Of a stretch of 64,000 nt of DNA, positions 34,301-45,119 are shown one piece after another. Below the pieces are notes generated by a model. That model ran no database searches. It was given only the letters and a program-made list of their open reading frames with translations, and was not told the DNA's origin. The DNA comes from Massospora cicadina (Eukaryota > Entomophthoromycota > Entomophthoromycetes > Entomophthorales > Entomophthoraceae). The translations under genes and the position numbers were made by a program. The stretch lies in NCBI GenBank assembly GCA_022478985.1, contig JAKSZP010009597.1:21151-85150 (forward strand). The letters are read 5' to 3'. The first letter of the stretch is position 1, and every line of letters starts with the position of its first letter.

Positions 34301-35645
34301 ATACGCGTCAGCAGTAATGGAGTGCCATATACTGGACAACGTGATGAAGCAAATCGCCTCTCTCAGAGCCCACCCTACTTCCCTTACTGGCAGGGTTGTT
34401 TTAGCCAACTCTATGCTCCTCTCCAAAGCTGGTTTGGAGCCCACGCCATCCCCTTCTCCCCATGCTTCTTCAAATCCTTGTATGCCTTGCTGCAAGGATG
34501 GCTTTGGTCAGGCCGCCCTCCACCAGTACAGCTAGAGGTCATGTTTAGCCCTCATCATCACGGTGGCATGGGCCTGCTTGACTTCAAAGCCCATGCTGCC
34601 AAGATCCTGGGCACCTGGATTGCGGCTGTCACCGCCCCTACACTCCCCTCCAAACACTGGTCCTGCGCAGCCTGCTCCAACTTCTCCCGCGCCTTGGGCC
34701 TCAACAATCCATTGAACCCCCACTCCCTGATGAAATACCTCACATTACACACATCGGCCACAGGTCCTCACGGGACTAAAACCCACTACAAACGAATCCT
34801 ACTCTCCATGCAGAGTGCTGAGTGGAGAATTCGTATTAGTGGACATACAACCAAAAGAGGCCGCCCCTCTCCTCAGTTCACACAAGAGGTACAGGGGCTA
34901 CCCATCCATGATGGTGAGATCCCCATTTGGCCCCATGTCCTATCCAGGGTGGACTACCTGGACATGATGGACATCCCTTACTCCATTGAGACCCAAAAAA
35001 CTATCTGGAAATATGTACACCATCCTCTGTTGCAGCCTCAAGTTCGCTCCCATGTGTGGCGCTGCCTGAGGCGGGTGTATCGTACAGCTGAGCGCTCTAA
35101 CGCTTTACACTCATCCTGTGTCATGTGTGGCCAGTATGGAACGCTGTTCCACCGCCTGGAGAAGTGCCCTACCTTTAAAGTGATATGGCGCGAAGTTCAA
35201 CGTCTGCTGGGCCAGGATCAAACGCATCCCTTCAGTCTGTAAAGAGATATGTTTGCTCTATCAATGGCCTCCTCTCTTCCACCCTCCCTCCATGCTTTAG
35301 TGGTTGCAATTGCCATGTGGACCATCCACACGATTGTCTTAGATGCCATCGCAGGCTCCACCCCCACCCTCCCAGAAGCTGTCCACAGATTCTGGTCTCA
35401 TTTGGTGGACCACTTTCATGTGTGGATGTTTGGATACCTCCCACCGCGTTGCCGACAGCTGGTCTCCTCCTGGTTCCCAGTCTGGTTCATCAACTCAGAC
35501 CCCTTCCTCCACACGTGTTCAGTTGTGGCTACGGCCCCTCCACACGTTCCCTCCTCCTCCCCATAAGTGGCGTTCCCACTGGCAACAAGAGATAGCATCG
35601 CTTCTCTGGGGTGCCTTCCCTGGTACTAAGTTTTGTCTCTTCTGA
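34283..35645 (+). pseudogene. LINE ORF2: C-terminal region with zinc motif
   Basis: The RT frame is followed by a shift into 34283-35242, which runs through the thumb region and ends in SSCVMCGQYGTLFHRLEKCP, the CCHC-type motif near the C terminus of LINE ORF2. A TAA at 35240-35242 follows. The same frame then continues with PSLHALVVAIAMWTIHTIVLDAI, and after another shift ends GAFPGTKFCLF at 35645. No RNase H domain can be recognised. Confidence 0.75.
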
Positions 35646-35659
35646 TTCATATTCAGAAG
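35639..35659 (+). other. LINE 3' UTR stem-loop
   Basis: A perfect 7-bp inverted repeat CTTCTGA/TCAGAAG with a 7-base loop, overlapping the ORF2 stop and 36 bp from the 3' end. Some LINE RTs recognise a 3' hairpin of their RNA; here that role is inference. Confidence 0.45.
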
Positions 35660-35695
35660 TGTCCGTCCCATGGTCAGCCTTCCCCACAATAAATT

Positions 35696-35717
35696 TAAAA
35701 TTAGTTCCATTGTCGCT
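35696..35717 (+). repeat. LINE target-site duplication, right copy
   Basis: Begins TAAAATTAGTTCCATTG and matches 30404-30425 with one A/G difference. In the sense of C it encodes the integrase SDNGTNF motif. Confidence 0.9.
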
Positions 35718-36370
35718 GAGGATAACTTGGGGGCATCTGTGTCAATAAATCACTTAGTCAAGTATAAACTTCGCTGTACTCATTGCATCTACTCTACTGA
35801 GGGCTTTCAGTTTTGACCCATCAACTTAGATGGTCTATTGCAACAATTGTTTACTTCACACCTCCATTGCTATCACTCAATGGTCCTATAACGTCTATGG
35901 ACACTGTGTGCCATGTAAAACCAGGGCGTACTAGCTGGTATCCCACGACGTTCTTGTGCAGCTTGTAAAGTTGGCACTCCACACAACAGGCTGGGTAATC
36001 CTCAACACTGTAGTTGATTTATTCCCATTATAATACTGGAAAATATGATCCATTGTTTTCTTTAGGCCACCATGGCCAACAACCTTAAGAGTGGCTTGAA
36101 TGATTGCTGTTTGTTCTATTAGTGTAGGAACTAACCTCGTTTTCCTTTAATTCATTTTTATAATTGATTGTTCTTAAATTCATTATTTTCAATTGCCTTT
36201 CTTAGTGCATTCCAAATTTTTGGGGATTCATCCCCAATATCTCCTTTGATCATCCAATAAAATAGCACATCATCCTGATGATAGATTACATGAACAACTG
36301 GCAATCAAGACAATCCGTTGGCATTCTGATGCACTGTTACAGTCCGTGAATAAGTTTAGAATTCTATGCT
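35718..36370 (-). pseudogene. C: integrase N-terminal part
   Basis: Minus strand 35915-35718 reads WHTVSIDVIGPLSDSNGG and IVAIDHLS, the first catalytic Asp block, then damaged helix sequence leading to the DNGTNF codons at the LINE junction. The zinc-binding region is traceable at 35930-36110 (cysteine-containing EC..CCVEC-like sequence). Stops are frequent. Joined to 29717-30425 before the LINE arrived. Confidence 0.7.
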
Positions 36371-36377
36371 TGCAGCT

Positions 36378-37630
36378 TTAAAGCCCAGCATGCCAATCAG
36401 CTCTCTGTTCATTCAGATTATGAAGCCAGTGCAGAGATGAGTGGTCAGTTATGACTTTAAAGCGCGTCCCATGTATGAAGACTTGAAATTGTTTACAGGC
36501 ATGGATTAATGACAGGCACTCTTGCACTGTCACATTATAATTTCTTTCCTCTGGTGACATGGTTCTGCTCACATAGGCTACTGGATGTTCGTCCCCATTG
36601 TCATCAATTGATTTAGGATGGCTGTAATCGCCATTAATAGGCATCCACTTGGATTATAAATTCACAATTAAAATTTATGTATTTCAACACTGGGCTGCCC
36701 ATGAGATAATTTTGGAGCTTATCAAATGACTTCTGTGCCTCATTGTTCCATAATATTCCTTTTTTGGATCCTTGAGTAGGTGGAATAAAGGCCCAACAAT
36801 TCCAGAAAAAGTCTTTGATTAATTGATGATAGTATCCAACCATCCTCAAAAAACTTGTATGTCCCAAACACTTTTTGGGATTGATATCTTCTCAATAGCT
36901 TCTAATTTCATGAGTTGCAGTTGTAATCCATTAGAGTTTATGACAAACCATAAGTATTTGAGCTCTTTTTTGAAAAAATGGCATTTTTAGGCTTAATTTC
37001 AGATTTGCCATTGCCAACCACTTAAAAACTTCCTCCAGATGCTCCAAGTGATCTGTAAAGGTCCTGCTAAAAGACGTTGGTATTGTCTAAGTACACTAGC
37101 ATGCATGATAGCTTCAGGTCGCTGAGTATTGAATCCATAACATGCTGGAAAGTCGCCAAAACGTTACATATCCCTTGGGGCATTCTGGTCAGCTGGTATA
37201 GTCCTTGCACGGTAATTATTGCACATTTTTACTGATCTTCTTTTAACAAATCAATTTGCCAATAGCCTAAAATCAGGTCTAAAGCTGAAAAGTATTTTGC
37301 CTCCCCCAAGCAATAAAGCACATCATCAATTTGAGGTAGCTGATAGGAGCCTTTCTTAGGGATCTTATTTAGCCATTTATAGTTGATCACTACTCAATTT
37401 GATCCATCCTTCTTTTTTACCAAAAGGATTGGACTCGCCCATGGGCTCAATGACAGAACAAGTAACCCATGTTCCACTAACTTGCTGATTACATTTCTGA
37501 CCTCTGCTTCCACTACTCTTGACCTTTGAACAGGTCTCATCCCTATTGGTGGATATTCCCCGATATCAACTTTATGGAGTACGTTTTTTGCACATCCCAA
37601 GTCATGATTGTTCTGAGCAAATATCTCCCA
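36378..37630 (-). pseudogene. C: RT and RNase H
   Basis: RNase H is minus 36378-36644: DDNGDEHPVAYVSRTMSPEERNYNVTVQECLSLIHACKQF and FKVITDHSSLHWLHNLNE. The connection MGHTSFLRMVGYYHQLIKDF is at 36634-36867. In the RT palm (37050-37200), PQGICNVLATFQHVMDSIL is followed by MLVYLDNTNVF, where the second Asp of YLDD is Asn (GAC AAT). RT fingers at 37394-37600 include LSPWASPILLVKKKDGSN. Several stops. Confidence 0.8.
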
Positions 37631-38830
37631 ATATTTTTCGAATAATTAGAGCACATCCTCTTGCTGATTCTCAGTCAGATTGACTAGCTGATCACGATTC
37701 ACTAATATGTTAATGCTTTTGGCAGTTTCTGCCAGCAATCCCATTTCAGAAAAATACAAATCATGAAAAGCACTAAGTTCCATCATAAGGAGCAATTGTA
37801 GAAATGCAATATTTTGATATTTTAATTTTCATCAGCTTCTCTCACAGATTTGCTAAGAGTACTCTTATTTCTCCATGGCCTGGATTTAAAATCCCTGGCG
37901 CCACCCATGATTCAATCCTCAATTTTTTCCATAGATTGACAATTTACCCATATAGCTGTTCTGGGAGTTCCATTGCTACCCCAGGTATTAACTATGATTT
38001 GGGCTCCTAGCAGAATAGTGTTCATTGCATTCATCATTAAAGGTAGTTCCTGAAATTCTCCATAATTTCCATCAGCATTGTTTTCCATTTTTGTACAACT
38101 AATTTATAGCAAATTGGTATAATACCATCAATATAAATTAAGTTGACAAAATTACTTCTCTTCGTCAGCAGGATCTCTCCCTTCTGCTGGTACACCAAAA
38201 GCAACGTCTGCCCCAATAAAACCAGAGTGTTTTCTTCAATTTTTCATCTCACTGCACACTTCCTCAGGAACACCATCCCAACAAATATATCATAATTTGG
38301 ATTGGCCAGCACTATGGTGGGAGCTGACACCATCAGCAATCCAAAACGAAGTGGTAGTGTACTGTAGGCTCAACATGATATAGTAATGTCTGGCGCAGTC
38401 ATTCCATACTCTTTTTGATGCTCTAAATCTGGCGAGATCTTCATATGTTTCACTAATTTGGTAAAACAATGTTGATCGGTGCTCCACTATCAATTATTGC
38501 TCATACTCTTATCCTATTGGCTATAATATTGACATAAATACACTCTGAGTACTGCAATAGAATATCTTATGAATGGATACTGCCTTATTCACCAAATCAA
38601 GTGTGTGAATTAAATGAGTGGATAGATCAGGGAATGACTTTTTGATTGCACTGATAGGTAAAGAAACGTTCGCCTCATCCAACTTCGTTTTGATAGATCT
38701 TTAGAGCTCTCAGCGGGTCTGATTTTCTCCACTAACTGTTTTGCATAGGGCCAAGCAACCTCATTAACAATTTTAGGGTCAATCCCCTTCACTTTGGCTC
38801 AAGTTATTGCGTTAACATCCATGTTAGCCA
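37631..38830 (-). pseudogene. C: protease and linker
   Basis: The minus strand near 38460-38510 encodes IIDSGAPI-like sequence (complement of GGTGCTCCACTATCAATTATTG), the retropepsin active site. Frame 38290-38493 and the following region to 37990 cover the rest of the protease, including NYDIFVG-like sequence near 38280-38300. 37640-37960 is the linker to RT. 38610-38792 (DPKIVNEVAWPYAKQLVEKI) is the gag-protease junction. Highly broken. Confidence 0.6.
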
Positions 38831-40215
38831 TCTGATGGAGCGGATCCAGTGAGTCATCATCCACAAATAGTTCAGAGATAATAATTTCATCATTCATTAT
38901 ATCAGGCGGGACAGGTTTATCAGCAGTACTAGGACATACCTGGTCTAAACTGTTGGTCATTTTCGAAATATGACCCAATTTATTTGGTCTGAACGAGATT
39001 GATCTGATCCTTCAGCTTTTTGTCCTGACACTGGGATTTTACACGGCCAGGTTTCCCACATTATAAACAGCGGATTGATGATTTGTCCGCTTGTTTTTGA
39101 ACTTTAGGCTTGCTTCCCATCACATTTTGACTGTCAGATTCTTTAGATGGTTCAGCAATTTTATAAATATTTTGAGTCTTCTTTTAAATTACTTTAAAAG
39201 TGAGATTTGGAGAATCAAACGTGTCTCAAAGCATCTTCAGATGGTACACCATCTGCAAGGTTGTTGTTTGAGTTAATAGCACTGCCACCATAATCCAATG
39301 CAGTTATTGGTAGGGCCAAAGTGCCATCAGAATGGCTATTCATGTATCAAAGTCATTCAGCACATTCGCCCCTGCCAAGATCTGGGATTCTTGGTAGAAC
39401 CATTCAGAGAAACTAGTCAGGGTCTCATCCTTATGGAATTGTATACCCATGAACTCTTACTTGTGATTCACCATCCAAATAGGACTTCCAAACTTTAACT
39501 TAATCGCCGTTTTTGCTTTCACGTATGACCAGTTGTCCCCATTGAGGTGGGGTAGCACCAGATTCTGGCAATCAGTGCTAAGACAGTTCATTATAATCAC
39601 CGCTTTCTGATGGTCCACATAACTGAACATGGTCATCTCAAAGTGGCAGAAAAATGCTGGGGCGTTATCTCAGTTAAGGTGGGCAACTTTGGCATATTTT
39701 AAAATTGCTTGGTCGCTCCACTCATTGAAGATTCTTTCCCAACAACTTGAGTAGCCATAGAAGTGGCTTTGGGAATCATTTCTGAAACACCAGCAAATGA
39801 TTTGTGCATGTTTTGGGGCAGAGAGGTCTTCCTGATTGAAGTTTCACATGAATTTTTGTTGGCCTTGTTCACCTTAAATTGCGCACAATCACATTTGTGA
39901 TTTTCCAACTTCTCAATATGATTCATCAATTTCTCCATATCCTCATGAAACAGCTGGATGCAGTCTCAGTCCACTTCACATTCAGTCTATTGGAAAAAAA
40001 CTTCCTTGATGAGTTCACCCTCTTTCCGCTTCAAAAAGGCAATTTTTCCACACAAGTCGTTATTAACAGTTCCAACTTGTTTGAGCCTCTCTTCCACCTT
40101 GATTACATGCTCCTCCAAGGTACTAACGTCAGCTTGAGATTCTGAGCCAAGCACATTCTGATTGACGGCCTGTAATTCCGTCCAGAGCTTCTGAAGCTCA
40201 TCCTTATAAGACATT
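38831..40215 (-). pseudogene. C: gag remnant with coiled coil
   Basis: The start is at minus 40214 (MSYKDELQKLWTELQ), just after the PBS. The frames 39987-40214 and 39699-39938 form a heptad-rich coiled coil (EEHVIKVEERLKQVGTV, KLMNHIEKLENHKC). The capsid-like part is scattered over 39100-39700. A knuckle remnant CLxCGKPGRVKSQCQ lies at about 39020-39085, with Arg in place of the zinc-binding His. Related in layout to the gag of A. Confidence 0.7.
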
Positions 40216-40252
40216 GTGGTCTAAATGGCATTTTGAAAGCTCAACTACCCCT

Positions 40253-40265
40253 GTAGTAAGCACCA
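40253..40265 (-). other. C primer-binding site
   Basis: Element sense TGGTGCTTACTAC followed by AGGGG, directly adjoining the LTR end. Confidence 0.7.
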
Positions 40266-40980
40266 TGGTTGAGAATTTTTCATTCTCAATAATAGGTGAC
40301 ACTATTAGTTTGCCAGGAAAACACTATGAAGACTGCTGGCCCTTGCTTTTTCACCATCATTGGTAACCTTTCCTTACAGGGCCACAGGCAACTCCCCAAT
40401 CCAGCTGGACACCAACTTCACCTTAGCAGATTAGCACCTCTTGGTGGGCATGGCGGTTCTCTCCCATCCTGTGCGGCCTGAACCCTTGCTCCTCCACCTC
40501 ATTGCTAATCCCCGCTTGTCCATCGCTGGCTCCACTGATTGGGCCAGTTCCCACGGTTGTTCTTTCATTCCAGGTTGTGAGTTATATGCACTGACCACTC
40601 CAGGTGTGTTCACCCAGAACCTAACCTCTGGGGGATCTTCCATTCTGACTCTCACCAGCCAAGCTGAACTACATCCACTTTAAAACTAGAAATGGTAGGT
40701 ATCCACAATTGATTAAAGAAAACGAAGATTGGATTTAGAGATTTAAAAATATTATAATCAAAAGAAAGATCAAACTATATATAGGCATTTCTTGCCTATC
40801 CACGTCATTGGCATTCATTGCCAGCATCATCAGCACTCTCACTGGCGATTTTCCCTGCTTAGCATTCATCAGCACTCACACTGAAATTATCTCTATGCTT
40901 AACTCGTCATCCTTAAATTCCCTGATTACAGTGATCATCAATTTGGCATAATCAAAACTAATAAAATATATTGACATCCT
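40266..40980 (-). repeat. C 5' LTR region (right border unresolved)
   Basis: Starts TGGTTGAGAATTTTTC next to the PBS. The first 65 bases loosely resemble the start of the D LTR. A GC-rich block (40333-40682) follows, then A/T-rich sequence with a TATATATAGG run (40777-40786). The right border cannot be fixed because no clear match to 28437-29171 was found. Confidence 0.4.
40333..40682. other. GC-rich island of unknown origin
   Basis: About 350 bp of markedly higher GC than its flanks, with overlapping open frames on both strands: plus 40441-40683 (80 codons) and minus 40431-40655 (74 codons). Neither is recognised. It may be a captured or inserted fragment in the C LTR, or the remnant of an older element. 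Direction of coding, if any, is undecided. Confidence 0.35.
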
Positions 40981-41392
40981 TAGCATAAGTTCAAATGTCA
41001 AATTTAACCAAATGCTGTTGGAGATTGTTTCTGATACTCTCACAAAGTTGAAGTGCAAAGTGACTTATCTAATTAACATTAATGGTTTGACATCCTAAGC
41101 TTAAATTGCCAGTACTCAGATTTGGGGCAGCAAAATCATTGTCAGACATTTGATAACGAATACATTAGCTTTATGCTGGGAAACACCACAATGACCCATA
41201 ATTTAGCAGTCAGCGTCAAGCTGAGTTTCCACTGAACCCAAATGATTAGTATTAATTGGTCAACATCCTCAGAATTAGTCGCTGGTGTCAAAAATTGACC
41301 AAAAACTCTATTGGGATTCTTTTCAATACTTTTAACATCAAATTTAAGCAATTTGCCATCTTAATTTATAATATTAATTGTCTTGACATCCT
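40971..41392. repeat. Spaced copies of a TTGACATCCT motif
   Basis: TTGACATCCT occurs at 40971, 41087 and 41383, with a variant at 41259 (GGTCAACATCCT), each preceded by A/T-rich sequence containing TAAT or ATTAAT. The intervals are 116, 172 and 124 bp. It looks like a very decayed tandem array of 115-170-bp units, but the units outside the motif are weakly similar. Confidence 0.35.
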
Positions 41393-42640
41393 TAGCCTCA
41401 GCTGCTGGAGTTGAGACCCACCAATTTCCTATTAAGGATGGTTCACCATACTTCCTTGATCAAGCGGATCATGACAGCTTGACCCAACCAAATGGGGAGC
41501 ATAAATTGGGGTTACTATCACAAAACAATGAATCAAAATTAGTAAAATACTCTGCAATCTTCTCCAATTAATTGTACACTTATTTTTTTAATATGAAAGG
41601 AAAATCGCCTGGTTAAAATTTCAACATTCTTTTTATTAGATTTTAACAATAATGTCCAAGTGTTCTTAGATTTTTTTTTATATATAAAAAACAATATTCA
41701 AAAATTTTAATTAACCTCAAAATAAGGTAATTATATATATAACAGTATTTTGCATGTTCCTGGGTTATATTAATACCATTTAAGTCTTTACTGTTATAAA
41801 ATAAGTTCAAAATAATTTACCCTAGTATTTTATATTTGTTAGGATATTTGAAGTCTAATATTTGTAAAGAAAGAAATAAGAATATAGATAGGCCTTATCT
41901 GTAAAGTAATTAAGCTTTATACAAAAAAAACTTTAGATTAATTTAAAAAAGCATAGGAGACTAAATTTATTAGATATATCATTAACCATTCTGATAAAAA
42001 CTCAGGCCATTATGAGAAAGGTGAATTTATAAATCAGATAAATTTAAAAGAGGTAATAAAAAAGTTGATCTAAACTAAGTGTTGTTTTAGGCTTAAAAAG
42101 TCTCAAGTTTAGATTTAGTGAATATCTGATATTTTAAATCAATTCATTAGTTATGTCAGACAATTGATTTGTTAAGAAAAACTTAGCTTCCAATGAAGGT
42201 GCTCCAATACCTATGATAACATCCATAGTCCACTTTGCATTACCATTATATTTATTATTGAGTAGAATATGTGGGAGATAGTTGCAGAAACTATGGTTAA
42301 CAAACATTAACCCTGTTCCAACCAATAAACTGAGTACAAGCGGTAGTCTTAGCCACACTTCTCACAAAGATGAGAGGCTGGTTGGGTTAAAATAAAGGAC
42401 GGCTGGTTGGACCATTTAGGGTGTGGGTTAGAATCAAAGCCTGCATTTCACGGGCTCACACTTGGTAGTGAGGAGATGCAGCTATTCCCTCATTAAAATT
42501 ACAATGATATTTTTGATACTTTAATTCACCATATTGCTTTTTTATATAATATTAATTGAATAGTTGTAAAAATTTACTAGTTTGTTCTTATTGGCAAACA
42601 ACCCTAGTGATCTTTTTACTGCACAGGTTCGATTTCCTTG
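41393..42640. other. A/T-rich stretch without a recognisable gene
   Basis: 41560-42130 is strongly A/T-rich with no motif. Minus frame 42134-42358 (74 codons, containing KWTMDVIIGIGAPSLEAKFFLTNQL) has protein-like composition but I do not recognise it. At 42380-42480 and 42615-42650 there are short GC-richer pieces including GGTTCGATTTCC, discussed under rejected tRNA. Confidence 0.4.
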
Positions 42641-42647
42641 TGCACCT

Positions 42648-43300
42648 CACGTTGTAAAGAATATATTATCTGATAATAGTATGGAGACTATTATCTGTAG
42701 TTGAGTTAGAACTATTATCAGGCCCAACGCTTCAACCGGTATTTCTGATTGAATACTTGATAGTAGTATTTGTAGGGATATGTTCCCTGCAATATTGTCC
42801 ACCCAATCTTTGTCAAGATAACCTGATGACATTTTCTTTTGGCCCAACACACAGTTGGCAGCGATCCCTTAGTTGTGGTTCCCTTTGTCTCTAGATCCCC
42901 GCTCAGATCTCTACTCTTCTCTCTGAGAGTCTGCCAATTATTGCCTTCTGCAATAATATCCTTGAGATGAACTTCACACTGGATGCTGATAGTCTAACTA
43001 TAACCAAATCTACAATAAAACTAATAATGTTTTTCATAGTAATACTTGCTTCTCTTTTTCTTTATTATAGTGAATCTTAGGGAATTTATAGGGGATTCAG
43101 CTGTCTAAGCCTCAGTTGACACCTCTTCGATAAAATGGCAGCCGTTGCCATTGAATCACCCTTCCTCATCTCAGCAGCGATGGTCTTCCCCATCCTGGCT
43201 AGGATTCCATCGTTGGACATCCTCAAGACCTCAAATGGAAAGAGTCAGAAATGTGTCCCTATCGTTTTCCTCTTGATCCAAGCGAACCAACCATAATTGG
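42648..43300 (+). other. Possible LTR/PBS junction and short gag-like frame
   Basis: A TG...CA segment (about 42653-42852, from TGTAAAGAATAT to CCCAACACA) is followed by CAGTTGGCAGCGATCCC, which looks like a PBS different from the one used by the other elements. Downstream, ATG 43134 opens 53 codons (MAAVAIESPFLISAAMVFP, DILKTSNGKSQKC) with protein-like composition. This could be the 5' end of another plus-strand LTR element, but no RT is attached and no partner LTR was found. Confidence 0.3.
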
Positions 43301-44280
43301 TTAGCAACCTGCTTAGGTAATGGGACTTTTTACCCATTATGGCAGGTCACTTCACCAACCAATCAATTTGCTAGTTGCAGGTGGCATCACTCGCCTTGCA
43401 ACTCACTACTCTTTCCCAATCAGTTGGTGATGAAATCCGACCAATCCCAATCAGTACACCTGATAGTTAATCACCATCAGATGCCCCTATTTTGTCAGCT
43501 ACTCCGCCCAATGAGATATTAGGTATTCATCCAGATTGATCCCTGACAGATATGACCAGGTGAATATCCCAAAATCCCCCAAACATAGTTCCTCCAAAAT
43601 TTGGGCCAACTGATTTCTGATTCACTTCACTTTAGGAAATTATCCCCTAGCGACACCAGGTAATCTAGCAGGCTGGGAATATGGGCAGAAATACCAACAA
43701 TAGTCAAACTAAACAACTGAATGTTCAGTTTGGGACAAGTATTTGTGTATAAACTTTCATTAACAGATAGTTGTTGTGACATTCCCCAGTGGTGGCTTGC
43801 TTGATTTTCTCTGATGAGGAATGATAATACAGAAAACATTTAAAAAGAAAGCTAATGGCATTATAGAGACCAATAAAAAAGGGCTCACAATAGTTTGCAA
43901 CAGTTTCTTTGGAGATAGCAGTTTCTTTTAGAATTAATAAAATTTAAAAGTTTTATGAACTGGAAATGATTTTAAATTAAAATATAATAAAATAACTCAG
44001 TACTCTACTATCATTAAAGTACTGGGTTTTTATACTTCTAAGGAATTAAGGAGGGGGCTTAAAGACATTTTTTTATAACTGGATGAGTGCATGTTCTCAA
44101 GAACGCTAAAAACTTTGTGCAAGGTCACAGCTTAGACTTCTGATCCTTGGTAAAGGTGGGTGGCGTTTCTGCGTTTTGATCTGCCAATCTTTGCAATCTT
44201 CACAGGTGTCAGTATTTTAGCCTTGTCCTTTATATTTTGTCATTTGTGTAAAATTTAATCAGATATTTGGGGATTTTCCC
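43301..44280. other. Diverged repeat sequence, no gene identified
   Basis: No open frame above 70 codons and no motif. It probably contains the 3' LTR of K, whose chromodomain frame ends at about 44318, but I could not find a convincing PPT or LTR terminus. A plus-strand purine tract AAGGAGGGGGCTTAAAG lies at about 44047-44063. Confidence 0.3.
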
Positions 44281-44317
44281 CTAGGGTAGACATAATGTTT
44301 TTGCCCTTTTCAGGGAT

Positions 44318-44930
44318 TCAATTTGATCTGCTAATCTCTGAAAGATTTCTCTTCCCACGTTTTTCTTTTTCTAAATAGTCTTTGGAAGAATTGACTATAA
44401 TAGTGGGACTGGGTATTTTGACAGTTTGGGATGGAGGTAAACTCAAACTAGGGGGAGTGGCGGACACCCAACGTTTGTACAGGGTATGTCTTAAGTATGC
44501 TATTTTTATTAGTGGTAATTCAAGGGCCCCCTCCTTTTTCTCAATCAAAAAGGATGTATAACTTTTTCCTATTTTTGGCCATGTTGGGGACTCTTACATT
44601 GCCATTTCTTAGAAATACAGGGTCTACTCCCTTCTCCAGCGCTTGTATTAAAGTGTAGTTATTGTGTGGTAAAAGGAGTTTTATAGCTTCAATGGTCATA
44701 TGATTGGCAGGGGAGGGTGCAGGTGCATCAGGTTTTTGGGCGTGGAAATCCTTGGTAAGCTTTTGGCAGCTGGTACAGTTTTGGGAAGAATTCTTACAGT
44801 TCTTATACACTGTATACTCCTTCCAAGCCATCAGGTATTGAATTTCCAGCTTGACTCTCCAAAATTCTGGACATATTTTTAATTTCAAACCCCCATGCTT
44901 CATCTATAATTATCAGTTTGTTTTCTGCCA
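44318..44930 (-). pseudogene. K: chromodomain and C-terminal tail
   Basis: Minus frame 44541-44903 begins after two stops and contains PEFWRVKLEIQYLMAWKEY and KLTKDFHAQKPDAP, which match the (E)V..ILDSR...YLVKWKGY and LVEEFH parts of a chromodomain; such domains at the end of integrase direct insertion to histone-marked chromatin. The aromatic cage is partly changed (LMAW for LVKW). A tail of about 60 residues follows, then a shift into 44318-44548 (proline-rich, KIPSPTIIVNSSKDY, then basic). The tail after the chromodomain is unusually long. Confidence 0.7.
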
Positions 44931-45119
44931 GTTTTTGCCCTTGAATGGGTATAGCGTGGAAGCTTGGAACGATTTATGGATTTTTCAATGGAGAGGAAGC
45001 TCCACGTGTAAAGATCCAATGTTCAGAACCTTGCTTATAGGGAATAGGCCTGCCCTCTTACAAGCTTTCTTCCGACATGAAACTTTGAGTTTAAGGTTCT
45101 TCATGCCCACCATAACAAG

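Larger units (their letters stand above)
30426..35695 (+). mobile_element. Near full-length Tad1-like LINE
   Basis: A 5.27-kb non-LTR retrotransposon carrying ORF1 (gag-like, zinc knuckle) and ORF2 (AP endonuclease, RT, C-terminal zinc motif), in the order typical of fungal Tad1-clade LINEs. It is bounded by a 22-bp duplication of C integrase sequence with one mismatch (30404-30425 and 35696-35717). The 5' untranslated region is about 100 bp, so truncation is small or absent. The 3' end has AATAAATTTA and a stem-loop. Its GC content is clearly higher than that of the surrounding gypsy remnants. Stops are few and several are TGA at positions where CGA would fit. Confidence 0.92.
28437..41560 (-). 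mobile_element. Element C: gypsy element split by the LINE
   Basis: A minus-strand Ty3/gypsy element. From the right: LTR (from 40266), PBS, gag, protease, RT, RNase H and integrase to 35718, then a LINE (30426-35695), then the rest of integrase, PPT (29172-29187) and 3' LTR (to 29171). The LINE target duplication proves that both halves are one element. The outer borders are uncertain: the two LTR regions are so diverged that I could not align them with confidence, and no TSD was found. C probably inserted into H. Confidence 0.65.

Noticed and set aside
42380..42480. tRNA-derived SINE suggested by a B-box-like GGGTTAGAATC
   Set aside because: No clear A box at the right distance, no tail and no target duplication.
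42615..42655. tRNA gene suggested by GCACAGGTTCGATTTCC and a following GTGCACC
   Set aside because: The T-arm-like motif is there, but no D-arm, anticodon arm or paired acceptor stem can be drawn in the preceding 60 bases.
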